Numbered from the stretch's first letter, positions 23,070-35,368 are shown. The stretch is 64,000 nucleotides of DNA from Gnetum montanum (GCA_015680685.1 MNCI01030945.1:78403-142402); one strand, 5' to 3'. The notes: generated from the sequence alone by a model not told the origin. Program-made: numbers and translations.

Positions 23070-24589
23070 GTACATATTTGGCTTCTTGTTGAGATGGAGC
23101 TTTTCTAAGTATAGAATGGAGGTTTGGTCGTTGTGGGGAAATACTTGGGATGGCTCAAATTGGTTGTTTACATTCTTTTGACTACGAACTCTTCTGTTTG
23201 GAGGTGTATAGGAATTATTCCTAGTTTGTTGCTGTGTAGTGTTTACAATGTCACTAAGTCTACAGTAGCGAGTGTTATGTGTGCTAGGGTCGCCTACCAT
23301 AACTTGTTTTAATGAGGAAACCTCTTCATTTTTTGTTTCATGAGGTACATTAAGGACCATAATAGGGGTTTTCCCATTTTTTACCCTTGGGTATTGTCAC
23401 CATACAATGTCAAGAATTAAGGACAAGTCTTTTTGGAATGTTGCCTCATGTTATGAAGACGACAATAATCATCGTTCATTGATGTACTTGGTTTTTCTGG
23501 TTGTATTGGGCCTTTGTTATTGTTTCTCTTTAGCTCAATTACTTCATTGGATAGTTTTTGTAGTGAAGTGTGTATCTGGGTCATCTAATCTTAAGTTTGG
23601 ACCAGCGGTTCAATAGAATTTGATGTCCCATTTGGGTTTATAATGGATTGGATCAGGGCTATTGATTGGTCATCATTCAAACCAATGTTGGATGGTAAGA
23701 ATGAAGAGGACATGAGGCCTTGAGAGTAATTATTTAAAGGTTGAGTTGGTTGAAAGGGAGAAATAATTTGAGGCATAACATTAGACATTTGAAAAGTTGG
23801 TAGGAGTAGTGGGTTTGATTGCAAAGGGTCACTAACACTCATCATCCCAAATTGGGTTTGGATGCTATTCATAAAGGCTATTTGCTCTAATTCTACAGCT
23901 TTAGACATTGCACCTTGTATTTCTGTTATGTTGGAATCAAATTTGATGGCATAACCGAAGAATGGATCAATGGTAGAGAGATAGAAGTTGAGAATACCAT
24001 CTGGTTGTGGTCGCATCTTATTTGGCACATAGGTAAGTTGATGAAGGAATCTAAGGTTATAATCCCTAACATTTTCCCCAGGTAGCTTTCTTAGGCTGGT
24101 AAAGTTACTTGATGTGATAGCAGGGCTTGTAAATTTTTCAAACTGATTCAAAAACTTGTTTTTCAATTCTTGCCACGTGTTAATAGAGGCATCAGGAAGC
24201 ATTAAGAACCATTAGGTTGCTTTAGTTGTAAATGTTGTTACAAATACCCTGCATGCCACATCATTATGTACAATGTTGTGGATCCATAGTAAGGTTTCAA
24301 AACATTGTATGTGTTGGCAGGCATCATTCGTAGGGGTTGTAAGATCAAAAAACAAATTTATGTTTTGAAGGGATTTTGATATGTCATGATAGTTATTAAA
24401 GTTACAAGTATTCCTTATCAAGGGAGTTGGGGGTTGATGGGCTGCCATCCTAGTCCGAGATTTCTTAAGAATTGAACTTGGAAAAAGTGAAGCTCGTTGT
24501 TTTCTTTAAGTGAAATGACGAGTAGCTAGTTGACTAGGGGTAGGAGTAGAAGCTCTTTGTTAAGATGTTTTGTAAGAAGAGTCACTCAT
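23070..24589 (-). pseudogene. E5: gag pseudogene
   Basis: Probable start ATG at 24589 on the minus strand ('MSDSSYKTS'), followed by stops, 'MAAHQPPTPLIRNTCNFNNY' (24448) and the Retrotrans_gag core in the 203-codon frame 24202-23591: 'TWQELKNKFLNQFEKFTSPA', 'LRKLPGENVRDYNLRFLHQL', 'FYLSTIDPFFGYAI'. A tail with 'HNTRYCRLSDIVNTT' (about 23280) follows. The core is intact enough to place it among plant Ty3/gypsy gags but not in the E1-E10 family. Confidence 0.7.
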
Positions 24590-25201
24590 AAAATGAAAAA
24601 TAACAAGAAATGTAAAATGTTAATAAACTGTGAAAATTAAAGAAAATGGAAAAATATTTAAATACTATTTTTTTATTTATTTTTATTTTTAAAGAGAAAA
24701 TTGAAATAGCAAAATTTTAGAAAAGTAAATTTAAAGTAGAATGATTTAAATCACCTCACCAAAGCTAAAGCTAAGGTAAGGATTTCTAGAGTATAAATTT
24801 GGAAATTTGAAAATGAAACTAAAATAGAGCAATAAAACTAAAAATAGGTGACTGTCAACTGGAATCGGTATCAGAAATAGGCCACTAAAGGTTTTAGGTA
24901 ACCTAATCAAAAATTGAAATAGGAAAATAAATTTGATTTTCAGAACAAGGGAACTAAAAATAGATGAATGTTAACAAGAACAGATAATAGAAATTTTCAA
25001 AAACCAAAAAGGGAAAAAAATATCTAGAATCTATAAATTGATAACTAAGAATAGAAATAGGAATGAAAATAGGAAAGCAAAAACAGAAACAGATAGTGCA
25101 AATCAACAAAACAAAATAGAAAAATTGATCATTTTTTTTAGAAACATAAAAGGGAAAATAGAGGTTGGGAAACCAGCCCTCCTTTTAGCACCAAAAGGTG
25201 T
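24590..25201. other. A-rich stretch, no gene seen
   Basis: Very A-rich on the plus strand, probably untranslated leader of E5 read in reverse. It ends in 'aaaagggaaaatagaggttg', shared with 20706. Confidence 0.4.
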
Positions 25202-25718
25202 TGATGCATAAATTTTGGACACACCAACACCTATAAAAACTCATTTTAGGAGACTATCACCCAGGGTGCCTTCCGTATGGGTACGAAAACTTGGGAATAG
25301 TCTCAGCTAGAGAAGGCTATATGACCTTTTTTCTTTTCTAAAAAAACATAGTAATAATAAATCAAATAAAAAAAAATTTAAATTAAATTTATTTAACCTT
25401 AGGAGGATTCTGTAATGTTTGAAAACAATAAACTAAGTAAAACAACTAAAAAATTAAAATTAAATATTTGTGTAACTTTTGATGTAGTAAACAATACAAA
25501 CAAAAATTGAAATTTTATCTAGTGTCTGCTGCCATTGGTGAGAGAGAAGCCACCATCAACTAGCGTAATGGACTATTTGCCTCATTATCTGCCTACATGT
25601 GGCTGGAAGAGAAGACTACCCACCAGTTGCTACACTATTCGTGACTTGCCCTACCACTGGTAGCAACCTACGTCGTCGTTACTACCATCCTTGGTAGTTT
25701 TGTGCATGTGCGGTTACA
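25202..25718. repeat. Repeat B (517 bp; paired with 17434-17966)
   Basis: Direct copy of repeat A from 'tgatgcataaattttgg' to 'gtgcatgtg'. It abuts the left end of the E6 remnant. Confidence 0.6.
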
Positions 25719-25839
25719 TGGGATATTAATTGAAATGTTAAATTAATAGAGGTGGTAAGTGAACCACTTAGAGTGTATGATCCAAGAGATCTAAAGAGCA
25801 TTTGTTGAAGACTCGTGCATGAGTTTAGTCATGGGGGAG

Positions 25840-27350
25840 ATGCCTTATCCTAATCCTGGAATTAATAAGTGTTTTTCCATTTTTGTTTTACATTTTTTTT
25901 TTCACTCTTTCTCATTTTTTGATACTTTTCATTTCTTAGATTTTTAACATTCTTTGATATATCTTTCAATTCTTTTACATTTTTCCATTCTTTAAACATC
26001 TTCCATTTTTTAACAATTTTCATTCTTTATACTTTTTCAAAATTCTTACTATCTTTTTCATTTCTTTCATACTTTGTTTTAAAACATTTTATAAATAATT
26101 TTGATTAGTAATAAGACACATTGAATAAAGGCAAGATGTAGTCCAATAAAGTGAAGATTTCTCTATGTTATCAAGCCAGAAGAGACTAATTATTTAAACA
26201 ATGAGCCCACATCATCCATCCATCCACTCCATTAATAAGAGGCTCTTACCATGGCTATAATGATATTCTTTTCCATCATACAACTAAGAATAAATTTGTG
26301 ATCATTATGCCTTGATAAAAAAGTGAAGAACCAAGCGGAAATGAAAAAGGTATGACATCAAGGAGATTTGTGGATTCTTTTGGATTACTATTGTAAGTTC
26401 TATAATGTTGCTAAGGTTGTATTATATCCTTGTAGATCTAATGAAAAATGGGAGTAAGAGTCAAATAAGTGCTACCTTATATGGTTGACACAAATAAAAA
26501 TAAAAAAAGCATAGAATAAATTTCTGAGGATCCCATTGGAAAGACATGTTATCCATGCTTGAAGGTAGGTAGCTTCTCAAAAATCTAAAAAATAAATAAA
26601 GTGCCATGAATAAAAATCCTCCCTTGGACAATACATCAAGTGCCAATACTCCTTGCAACATTGATAATCTTATAGTTGTAATTCCAAGAGATGAAACAAT
26701 GTGATGTCATTGGAATGTGGTCTGGACTTGGTTTGAATCTTGGATAAAAAAGGCTAGTGATTACTTTAACCACTTAAAAAACACAAAAATTCATTATGCC
26801 TATGGTAAGCCACCTCATGTCCCAATTTCTGCAATCCCTTCTAAGTTTATCTCCTCTATTTGAATAGTCATAACTTGTGGTTCTATGTAACATAGAGTTA
26901 TTTTCTCAATCTAGTGACACTAACATGTTTTTTTCGCTCAATAGGTATGTCTTGCATTTAACTCCTTAAGTGCCTAAGGACACTTTTAGGCATGGTTATA
27001 CAAGGGTGTTAAGAGCTAGAGCTTTATTTGTGGAGGACCCACTTGTATAACTGTTGTATCTTATACCTGCCAAGCAATTCCACATCATCTTGAACCTTCT
27101 AGCATCAACAAATGTTAATAAAAACTTTCCATATCATTTAAACTATCTGTTCTTACTACATGAGACCATTACTCTTCTTGTCCATCTTATGAACTTTCAT
27201 AGCCTAAGATTCCTTCTTTATGCATTACTAATAACAACTTCTTACAAAAATGAGCATACCTCCATTGTCTAAACCCTCTAAGTAACCTTGAAACCTTCCA
27301 AATATCCCATCGAATTAATTTTTTCTATTACACCCTCATGAAAAGTAAAA
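25840..27350 (+). other. E6: conserved non-coding spacer
   Basis: T-rich start (about 25870-26080), then AT-rich DNA with the shared marker words noted for E3, E7 and E8. No reading frame is conserved among the copies. Confidence 0.5.
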
Positions 27351-27359
27351 TTTCTTAGC

Positions 27360-27441
27360 CTCCAATATTGGGTCACTAATATCGGGTCTGCACTGATATC
27401 ATATCCCTAATGTTGAGTCCCACAAAGCCTATATATATTAG
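27360..27441 (+). promoter_or_regulatory. E6: U3-like internal promoter block
   Basis: Palindromic cores (AATATTGGGT, ATATCGGGT, CTGATATCATATCCCTAATG) are followed by the TATA run CTATATATATTAG (27429-27441). The E6 LTR has CCGATATCACATCCCTGATA in U3 (about 30939-30958), nearly the same word. Promoter function is inferred. Confidence 0.5.
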
Positions 27442-27686
27442 CACACACTTGGAAAAATTTTCATCATTTTTTATTTGAGCCAAGGGATCTTTTTCAAATT
27501 GTCTTCTTCGATATGAGCTCTAACCTCCTATCTTTCCCAAGCCATAACTTGACCATTATTGCTCTAATTTTTATGCTTTTCAAACCTATTTAATCACAGA
27601 GTGCTCATCTTTGTCATGGGGGTGCTAGTGAGGAAAATTTGAGCCAATTTTTTGAAAATTTCTAACACCTGGAAGGTACTTTAAGG

Positions 27687-27985
27687 GTAAGTACAAAGTA
27701 AAAGTTGAAATTTTTAAGGGACAATCAATCATACTAACACCAAAACACTCAAATAATACTCCTAATGACCTATAACCATCATTATGAACCATACATAGGG
27801 ACAAATTGAATAATTGTGAAGGGTTACAATGAAATTAATACTTATGGGATCACTTTTTACAAAAAAGCTCTAACTTTGCAATCCTAATAACTAAAAACTT
27901 GATCTAACTAAAAGTATGAGAAAGGAATGTAGTTATAAAATTAAAAAATGCCTTCTAATGATTCCCAATTCCTTAATGATTGTAG
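27687..27985 (+). other. E6: predicted intron upstream of ORF2
   Basis: A near-consensus donor AAGG/GTAAGTAC (GT at 27687-27688) and an acceptor TGATTGTAG (ending 27985) directly before the ORF2 ATG. E3 shares the donor and E8 the acceptor, which suggests that ORF2 is expressed from spliced RNA. Confidence 0.45.
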
Positions 27986-30663
27986 ATGGTCCCAAAGAGA
28001 GGAGCACAAGGGGGACCTTCACAAGGAGCAAGAAAATGACCAAGAGGCCAAGGTAGAGGTTGAACCAGAGGACAAGAATTAGAATATGAGGAGTAGGAAG
28101 CCCAGTTGTTCAGCATTCATCAAGACACTCTTGCTACAAGACAATTGGCCCAAGGAAAGGGAGAAGAGCCATAAGTGCCATGACAACACCTCACACTGTT
28201 GCAGGACTACCTCCATGCCATCCAAGAAAGATCCATCCTAACCACAGTCATTATGGAGATGAAATTTAGCCTGTTCATGGAATTTTTTCTTGAAGCAATC
28301 AAAACACAACTCTAAATGTCACTGCTATGGCATACATTGTCACAAAATGGTAAATGGTACCTTGGAGAGACTTATCAATTTTGACACAATAAAGAAGAGG
28401 ATACTATAGTGAATATTGGAGGAGTCTCAGTTTCATTTTCAATCAAGACAATTTTTGAAGCTCTGAATATACCCAACGAGGGAGCAAGGTTAGCACATCT
28501 ATCCACTCGATATGATCCTGAAACCAAAAGACTATGGCTAAAATGGGCTTATGGCAAAGAAGATAATGGCTATACTGAGCTGACTCTAGAAGAAAGAATC
28601 TACTTCAAAATTAGCACTTATCACATATTCCTAATAGATGGACTCAATCAACTATCCACTTATGCGGCTACAGGAAGTGTGATCCTAATGGGAAAATACA
28701 ATGCCAAGCTTGCAACTCTATTTTATGGAAATTCAAAGGGGGTTTGAAGAAAGAAAGGTAGGAAAGCTAATACTTCCATTTCCTTGCCTTATCAGAAAGC
28801 TATGAAAACAAGCTGAAATCTTGGGATACACCAATGATCTTCCCAAGAGAGCCCAAAATGCTTCATACAGTAAGTTACTCAAATCAGCACCACCCAGGAA
28901 AGATTAGGGTAAAGAACAGGAACAAGAACAATAACATGAGAAACAACAGCAACAACAAGAATAACAACAATAACAATAGAAAGTTCCACTACCACCACTA
29001 CAAGATTATCGACCATCAATGAGTCATCTACAATAGATTGTAGAAATAATTAGCTAGGGAACAAGGGAGGAGGCCAATCTTTACAAAGTTATCGATAGTG
29101 CCATCAAACCCATAATTTTAGTTAATATAGCAAGTGGATAGATTTCATTACAATTAGGAGGAAAGGTACAATGATCACAATAGATATCTAGGAATACTAC
29201 ATCATTCCAAGTGGTGCTAGACACTAGAGAAGGAGCCACAACAGTGGTAATGCAACATCAAGATGCAACAAGAGAAGCAGAGGTGATCATTGATCACATC
29301 AAGCAATCTTTCAATGTACCTGTTGTACCACCGATGAATCTAACTAGAGCCAGAGATGATCAAATGTTATCCAAAACCTTGATGACTCCTATTGATCATG
29401 AGGATTTGTTTGATAGAGTACTACAAACTAGACAAGTCATGACAACACTGTTTGACATCCCCAATGATGCCATTGTAATATAGTTTGAACTCATTACTAC
29501 CAATGGAAAACTAGTCATGGCAAAGACAAGGGCAAAGCATGTAGAAAATGAAATTCTAAGATTACAAGAAGACCTTGCAGCCTTGAGAGTTGAACAAAGA
29601 GATCCTACACAATTAGTTGCACTTGACCATATAGAATAATTCAGAATAGAGCAGATAAATCACTTGATCAAGGAAAATAAATAGCCGAAAACTAAGAAAG
29701 AGAAAGTAGTATGGAATGCCTCAGTAACTAAAGCATAAACATAGCACATGTGAATGCACTTACCGTAGTTCAAGAAGAAAATAAAAAACTCATTGCTGAT
29801 AACATGAGGTTGACCATGGTGGAAAAGTAGAAAAACACTTAGAAGAGAGAATGCACCAATTGAAAGAATAATCAGTAAGTGTCAACCAAGACATGAGCCA
29901 CCTCGCAAGAGAAAATAGAATCCTCTCTATGGAGGAGGTACGTGTCATTCAACAAAAGTCAACCATTGAAATAAGCGTGTGGTAAAATGAGGCAAAAAAA
30001 CACAAGAGGCTCAAGGAACACTTTTGAGATTAAGTGGGCATGTACAAGCAAATTAATGAGAAAGAAATCTAGATGGCCAAAGCCAAAATCAGCACCATCT
30101 CAACACAAAATCCTAATTGGCAACCCATTCTAGATAATTATGCCTTTATCCACCAAGTAGAAGTTAAAAACAAAGACTTGCATATCAAGGACTTGAAAGA
30201 ATACATGGGGTTAGCTAACCTCCATTATGCTAACTTAGTCATGTTAACAATAGGCAGGCCCAAGAATGAGTTAGAACAACAAGTAGCAACCACCTATGCT
30301 TTGTAAGATTTTGTGGATCAAAAAGATGATTTGTTGAAACTCCAAGTGGTAAAATTTGAACTGGAAGTAGTGAAGGATGGATACCAAGGGCAAAAGGATG
30401 TAGCAACAAATCTACTTAGAAGTTTGATGCATTATCATGAATTACAAGGCTAGAGCGTTCAAAGAGGAGAGATGGCAATTCACAGCTTGGTATGTCAAAG
30501 CAAATCAAATTTTTCCACAGCTACCATGCCCATGGAATGTGCCGATTCCATCAAACATTAGTTCATCAGCATGGATAGTTCATAATCCTAGAATGGAAGA
30601 AGAAAAGCTTCAAGTTCTCATGTATTGGTACAAATTCCAAAAGCCTAATAATAATGGGAAGTA
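27986..30663 (+). pseudogene. E6: ORF2 (unrecognised extra gene), broken by stops
   Basis: The ATG at 27986 follows the predicted acceptor; the first codons (MVPKRGAQGGPSQGA) parallel E8 (MAPKPRHPRGEGPSQ). The N-terminal basic region is followed by WYLGETYQF (about 28354-28380) and a 112-codon frame (28409-28747) with 'LWLKWAYGKED' and 'LTLEERIY'. An Asn-rich run (about 28915-28980) precedes 'MVLDTREGATTVVMQHQDAT' (29211). Then come Glu/Lys-rich helical frames (about 29500-30060) and 'YMGLANLHYANLVMLTIGRP' (about 30205-30264). The C-terminus has 'LPCPWNVPIPSNISSSAW' (about 30516-30570). Multiple stops and shifts make it non-functional. The three-copy conservation shows that a real protein was encoded; its role is unknown to me. 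Confidence 0.6.
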
Positions 30664-30898
30664 ATTGATGGAAGAGCCATCACCACTAGGAACTACCTAA
30701 ACTACATTAAGCTTCACTAGATTTTGTTTTTTGTTAAAGTTGTCATGTCATGTGTCATTTTTGTAAACACCACTACAAAAATTAAGAGTCATGGATATAG
30801 TAGTCAGTGCCATGTAAATCTACCTCCCAATTTTGTAAGGAACTCTATCCTCATTTTATTTTAGCTCAAGGAGAAAGTTTTAGTCAATCATGAGGGTA

Positions 30899-31288
30899 TG
30901 ATAAATCAAATTTTTGCAAGGCTACAATATCGAGCATCCGATATCACATCCCTGATATCGAGGCACAAGCTATGATGTCGAACACCCAATATCGCGAACA
31001 CGTGCAGGCCTATAAATATGACACTTATGCACATGATCCATAAGCAAATTGATTCCAACCTTATCAAAATTTTGTAAATTTATTTTTTGATTTTAGCGCT
31101 TAGCACTTAGGAGTCTATGCCCGCAATGTGATGTTAAGTGATTGAACGAAATATTTATTCAAGTAGAATGTACTTGGACATGTTTCATGACCAAAAGTAA
31201 AGATTGAGATTAATTTGCATCATTATAGCATCCCTTAGATTTCTTTACTATTTACTTAGACTAATGTTTACTATTTTAACTTAGTATA
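30899..31288 (+). mobile_element. E6: 3' LTR, left part (interrupted by E7)
   Basis: Begins TGATAAATC after the polypurine tract. It has ATATCG-core palindromes (about 30925-31005), 'gcctataaatatgac' TATA segment (31009-31023) and U5-like text. It stops at GTATA (31284-31288), the target site of E7, and continues at 41160. Confidence 0.85.
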
Positions 31289-32098
31289 TGATGAACCGCG
31301 ATATCGCATATGCGATATCGGATCGACCATGCAATATCGGATACCCGATATCGCGACCTATCTCCTTATCTATAAATAAGAGGCGATGCCCTTGGTTCCC
31401 ATAGTTAGAAGTTAGTCCCTTAGCCAAACTCTTGTCATTTTTCCCCTCCAAAGTTAGAATTATTTCTGCATGCCCGCAGTAGGAGTCATAGAGTGAACAG
31501 ATCTGTATTCAAGCATTGTGTACCATAGCACACTTTGTGTATGGCAATAAAGACGAACTTTATGATAAACCTTGTAGCATACAGAATAGATTAATTAGTG
31601 TTAATTATTATTTAATTCTTTCCTAGTTAATTAATGATTTCTCTCACCTTACAACTCTTTTAGTTAAATAGACTCAGTACAACCACTTCGAGCATGCGTG
31701 TAGCGCTTGGTAACCCAGTAACAATTAGCATTTGGTAATCCCAATAGCGTTGCACTGGTTCAGGATGTGTACAGTAAGTGGGAATAGATACTGGTGTTAG
31801 GAGTACTTATAACTTAGCTAATGAATAGTTAAATTGGATTAGTTACTTAGTTATTCCTCTCTCTCTCCTCCTTATTAGTGCAGGATATAAAACACATAAA
31901 AGCCATAAAAATCAGATGCCTCAAGCTTACTTAACCATACAACCGTGACATACAAGTAAGTTTGGGAAGACAACGATTAATCAACCTGTTTTTGTTCAAA
32001 ATAGGTGTATAGGCACTTAGTCCTTGGAATTCAATCGAATCATGCATGAAACGCTCGTATTCGTATGGTTGAGCATAAGGGTACCTCGCTGCTCATTA
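31289..32098 (+). mobile_element. E7: 5' LTR
   Basis: TGATGAACCGCG to GCTCATTA (final CA eroded to TA). U3 palindromes of the CGATATCGCATATGCGATAT type (31299-31355), TATA segment CTATAAATAAGAG (31370-31382), AATAAAGA signal near 31545. Confidence 0.95.
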
Positions 32099-32099
32099 T

Positions 32100-32117
32100 T
32101 GGCTCCATTGCCAGGAA
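32100..32117 (+). other. E7: primer binding site, tRNA-Asp type
   Basis: TGGCTCCATTGCCAGGAA, one base after the LTR. It corresponds to the tRNA-Asp 3' complement with a few substitutions. Confidence 0.75.
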
Positions 32118-32230
32118 CTTTGTTGTTTGTGCGCTAAGTAGAATTTAGGAAATCCTTCACATCATTGGAACGAACCCTTAGGGTTGGTTAAGAAAGAGGT
32201 AATAGTACATTGCACACTAAACAAGATAAG

Positions 32231-34560
32231 ATGTCTTCTTCTTCGCACAAAAGCACTTCACCACCTAGGACTAACACAAGAAACAATCGGCGGCAAGTTA
32301 CACATGACGTTGATCTGCCAGTTCCTCAACAGTTTTGTGTGGTATATGTTCATCCTTATGAATATGTATCCAACTTCATCTTTATTCTCCACCAAGACAA
32401 ACAATTGCATTGGCGTGACTTGGAAGGTAACATAGTGTTACCTCCCAACCGTTCAGTCCCAAGTATGCTTCTTCGTGCTCTCACACAAATAGGCATGCAA
32501 CACTTACATGCAAAGTACATTGCACAGGATTACGATTTGAGAGACTATCATCCCATAGAAGCACAACATCAAAGGGATTTACAACAAGAGAGACACCATA
32601 AGTCCTTGAAGGGAAAATGGTCTAAGGATGCACCACATGTTTTAAGTGAAATTAAGGGTGATGAACCTACCTCAAACAATCACCCACATAACAATGTTCC
32701 TCCCCTTAACTTTGGCCAAGAGGTTGTGTATCAAAACCTTCATTCTACTATTCACAACCCAGGTGCTGATACCAATAGATACAAAGTGTCTGAAAAAGGA
32801 ACAAGGACCCATGACAAGGGTGGGCATTCAAATCGCAATCACGATTAAGGCAGAGACCACAGAAGAGAAGGTAGTAGATACTATCATAGGGGTGGTTCTC
32901 CTTCTTCTTCACCTTCATCATCTCCTTCATCCTCTTCTTCTATGTCTAGACATAGCCATAGAGAAATAGATCATGAGGATAAGGATAAACAAAGTGGAAG
33001 TCATAGACGAGACAACCAAGACAAAGGACAATGACACTCTAGGGAATCACACGATAGAAGAAGGGAGAGTAGGGAAGCACGTAGGCACCATAGACGCTAC
33101 AAAAGAGATGATCATGATGAACCCCTACTCGCCACACGAAGCATGCTAGATATTACTAAGGCTATGAGAGTTCCAACAAGGCACCAAAAAGATAGTAGGA
33201 TCAAGAGGTTAGACATGAATAACATCCCACAATTTGAAAGAGGATATAACGTTGATCCTCAAAATCACTTACAAGCATTTCACAATGCGTGTGCCTTGCA
33301 AAACATAGAAAACAAGTGGCAAAAACTTAAGTTGTTCCCACATACACTAATAAAAGAAGCTAAAAGTTGGTACTAGTCTTTAGAGTCGGAATCCATTCAT
33401 AGGTGGAGTACGATGTTAGAATTGTTCAACGATAAGTACCAAACGTACTCTCAAGTGTCCAACTTGCGAAAGAAAATCCAAGGATGGAAACAAGGAAGTC
33501 ATGAACCCTTGGATGCTACCATGGGCCGTTATTATGCACTTTTACATCATTTTCCTAGCCATGGTTATTCGTAGCGGGATCAACTATGCCATCTCATAGA
33601 TGGGCTTAGGCATGAAACGAGAAGAACCCTTGGGACTTATGCCCAAGGGAGGTTATCTAAGCTTAGGGCCCATCAAATTCATAGGCTACTAGAGTAAGTA
33701 GCCAAGGAAGAAGGTGATCTATGAAAAAGAGAGAGTGCAAAAGAATATAATCGAGATCCTTCCCTTCAAAAGAAGGGAGTAAGATTTTGTGAGGATGAGA
33801 AAGAGTCACCACTCAAGGAGATGGTGAATAGAAAAACCTTGCCTATTCAAAAATTAGCATCAGAAGTATCGGCAAAGGTAAACCAAATGTGGGACTCCCT
33901 AGATAGTAGATTTCAAACTATTCTCAAAGTAGTAGAGGAGTCTAGGGAGCAAGGTAATGATCATGACAAAAGGAAAAAAAGAGAAGAAAAAAATGCACGT
34001 AACAAGGGTAAGGGTAAATTTGCTATTATTGAAGAGGTTGTGGACTCATATACAGACAATGATAGTGGGTGTGAGATCTATCAATATGATCATCTTAAGG
34101 AATGTTTTCCTATAATCTCACATTTACAGGAGTCTAGGGTGTATGCACTTAATCCACGTTTAAAAAAATGGCAAACATCCCATCGGTTACCTTATCCCCA
34201 AGGTAACCCAAGGTAGTTCCACCAACCTTTAACGTATTATCCAAGTGGAACTCCACCACAACCAATTGAGCAACACTAATAGTGGCAGCACCCACAATCA
34301 TGGGGAATACCACCGCCAAGGCAATAATATCCTTATCGACAGCCTGACCCATATGGACATTACGTGCAGCATCCAATCTCCACATGACTCTGTTGGTCAT
34401 GTTACACCTCAACATCACTACCAAGCTCATGAATACTATAGGACTCTCTCTCCTAGGGGCGACATTCCACAAGTATACCATCCTTCCAATCTAGCTGCGT
34501 CTCTCCCACCAATAGCTCCATACCACCTACTTTAACAATGCAAGGTGAACTCCCTACTCA
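32231..34560 (+). pseudogene. E7: gag pseudogene
   Basis: The ATG at 32231 (MSSSSHKSTS) gives a first frame to 32848 containing 'VVYVHPYEYVSNFIFILHQD' and 'EGNIVLPPNRSVPSMLLRAL'. An Arg/His/Asp-rich linker follows (about 32800-33120). Then come 'LLATRSMLDITKAM' (about 33127), 'RLDMNNIPQFERGYNVDPQN' (33207-33266) and the Retrotrans_gag core 'QGSHEPLDATMGRYYALLHH' (about 33490-33550). A Lys-rich segment and an imperfect Cys/His motif 'CEIYQYDHLKECFP' (about 34072-34113) follow, then a Pro/Gln-rich tail. Stops at about 33375, 33574 and elsewhere break it. Gag would form the particle and bind the RNA. Confidence 0.85.
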
Positions 34561-34669
34561 GCCATAGCAACGCAAGGCCACAAGGGCTATTAATCCTCAA
34601 CCTACTATTGGTTCTGAAAACCGTACAAAGAAAAGATCTTTCTTTAGGACCAACAGTCCAACCAAGCCT

Positions 34670-35368
34670 TTGCAACCTCAAGTGACTAAGTCTTTGGACA
34701 CCTCCATATCAACTAAAGCTTCAGAGCCCCTTTTGAACTTAACACCACATTCAATGCACACAGTCATGTTAACACATGTTACTGATTGGATCAAAGCTAG
34801 CCACCTTCCTAGGAAATTCTCTAATCCTAGGAGTCCTCTAATCTATCTACAAATCATTGGGAATGAGCCATGCAAAGCTCTTTGGGATTCAGGTTTCGGT
34901 GTCAACCTAATATTCCAAGAAATATATAAGGCCTGGAACCTACCCCCATTAAAAAAGAGTAATGTCCATTTAGAGTTAGCTAACCAGTCCATCACTGTTC
35001 CCTTGGGATTAGTGAAGGACATTGTTACCACTATTTCTGGGTGGTCGTATCTAGCTTACTTCCTAGTGATCCAAGTGAATAACAGTAAGGGGGACTTCCC
35101 AATCATAATGGAAAGGGCATGGCTAAGCACTATCGATGTGTGCCTAGGAATCCATGATCTTTCCTTAGAAATATCTAAGGAAAAAACTTTTGGAAAGATC
35201 AAGAAGAAGAAGGTTCCATGCATCGCATACAGCGACACAAGGTGCAACTACGTGCAGAGATCATGGGTTGTGCAAAGTTTAACATTTCTTGCATGCAATC
35301 AGTGTGCACAAATGATCAGCATACAAAGGTGCCTATATGTAGCAGCCATACAACAAGAAGACACCTAG
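34670..35368 (+). pseudogene. E7: protease
   Basis: A 232-codon frame. 'SPLIYLQIIGNEPCKALWDS' followed by 'GFGVNLIFQEIY' is the retropepsin active site (D-S-G). 'KSNVHLELANQSITVPLGLV' forms the flap region and 'FPIIMERAWLSTIDVCLGIH' the C-terminal part. The same domain in E8 has D-S-R in place of D-S-G, so the E7 copy is closer to a working enzyme. It is followed by an acidic linker, which leads into RT after a stop at 35368. Confidence 0.8.

Larger units (their letters stand above)
20258..24589 (-). mobile_element. E5: decayed Ty3/gypsy element of another lineage
   Basis: On the minus strand: gag (24589-23590), protease (23055-22630), a region of unclear coding content (22608-21969), integrase C-terminus (about 21960-21560), then non-coding DNA. 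A possible polypurine tract (TTTGGGGGCTAAG on the minus strand, about 20275-20262) precedes a possible LTR start TGTTGAGGTCAACC at 20257. Gag and protease are unlike those of the E1-E10 family. Reverse transcriptase, RNase H and the catalytic integrase core are missing. Both ends are uncertain, and no matching second LTR was found. Confidence 0.55.
25719..30898 (+). mobile_element. E6: 3' half of an ORF2-bearing element
   Basis: From the first CATGGGGG motif (25830-25837) onward the order matches E3 and E8: T-rich spacer, conserved marker words (ATGAGCCCACATCATCC at 26201; GTGGAGGACCCACTTGT near 27030), a U3-like block (27360-27440), the second CATGGGGG (27615-27622), ORF2 and the polypurine tract GAGGGTA (30892-30898). 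The 5' LTR, primer site and gag are missing: the element is broken at about 25719, next to repeat B. Its 3' LTR is split by E7. Confidence 0.75.
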
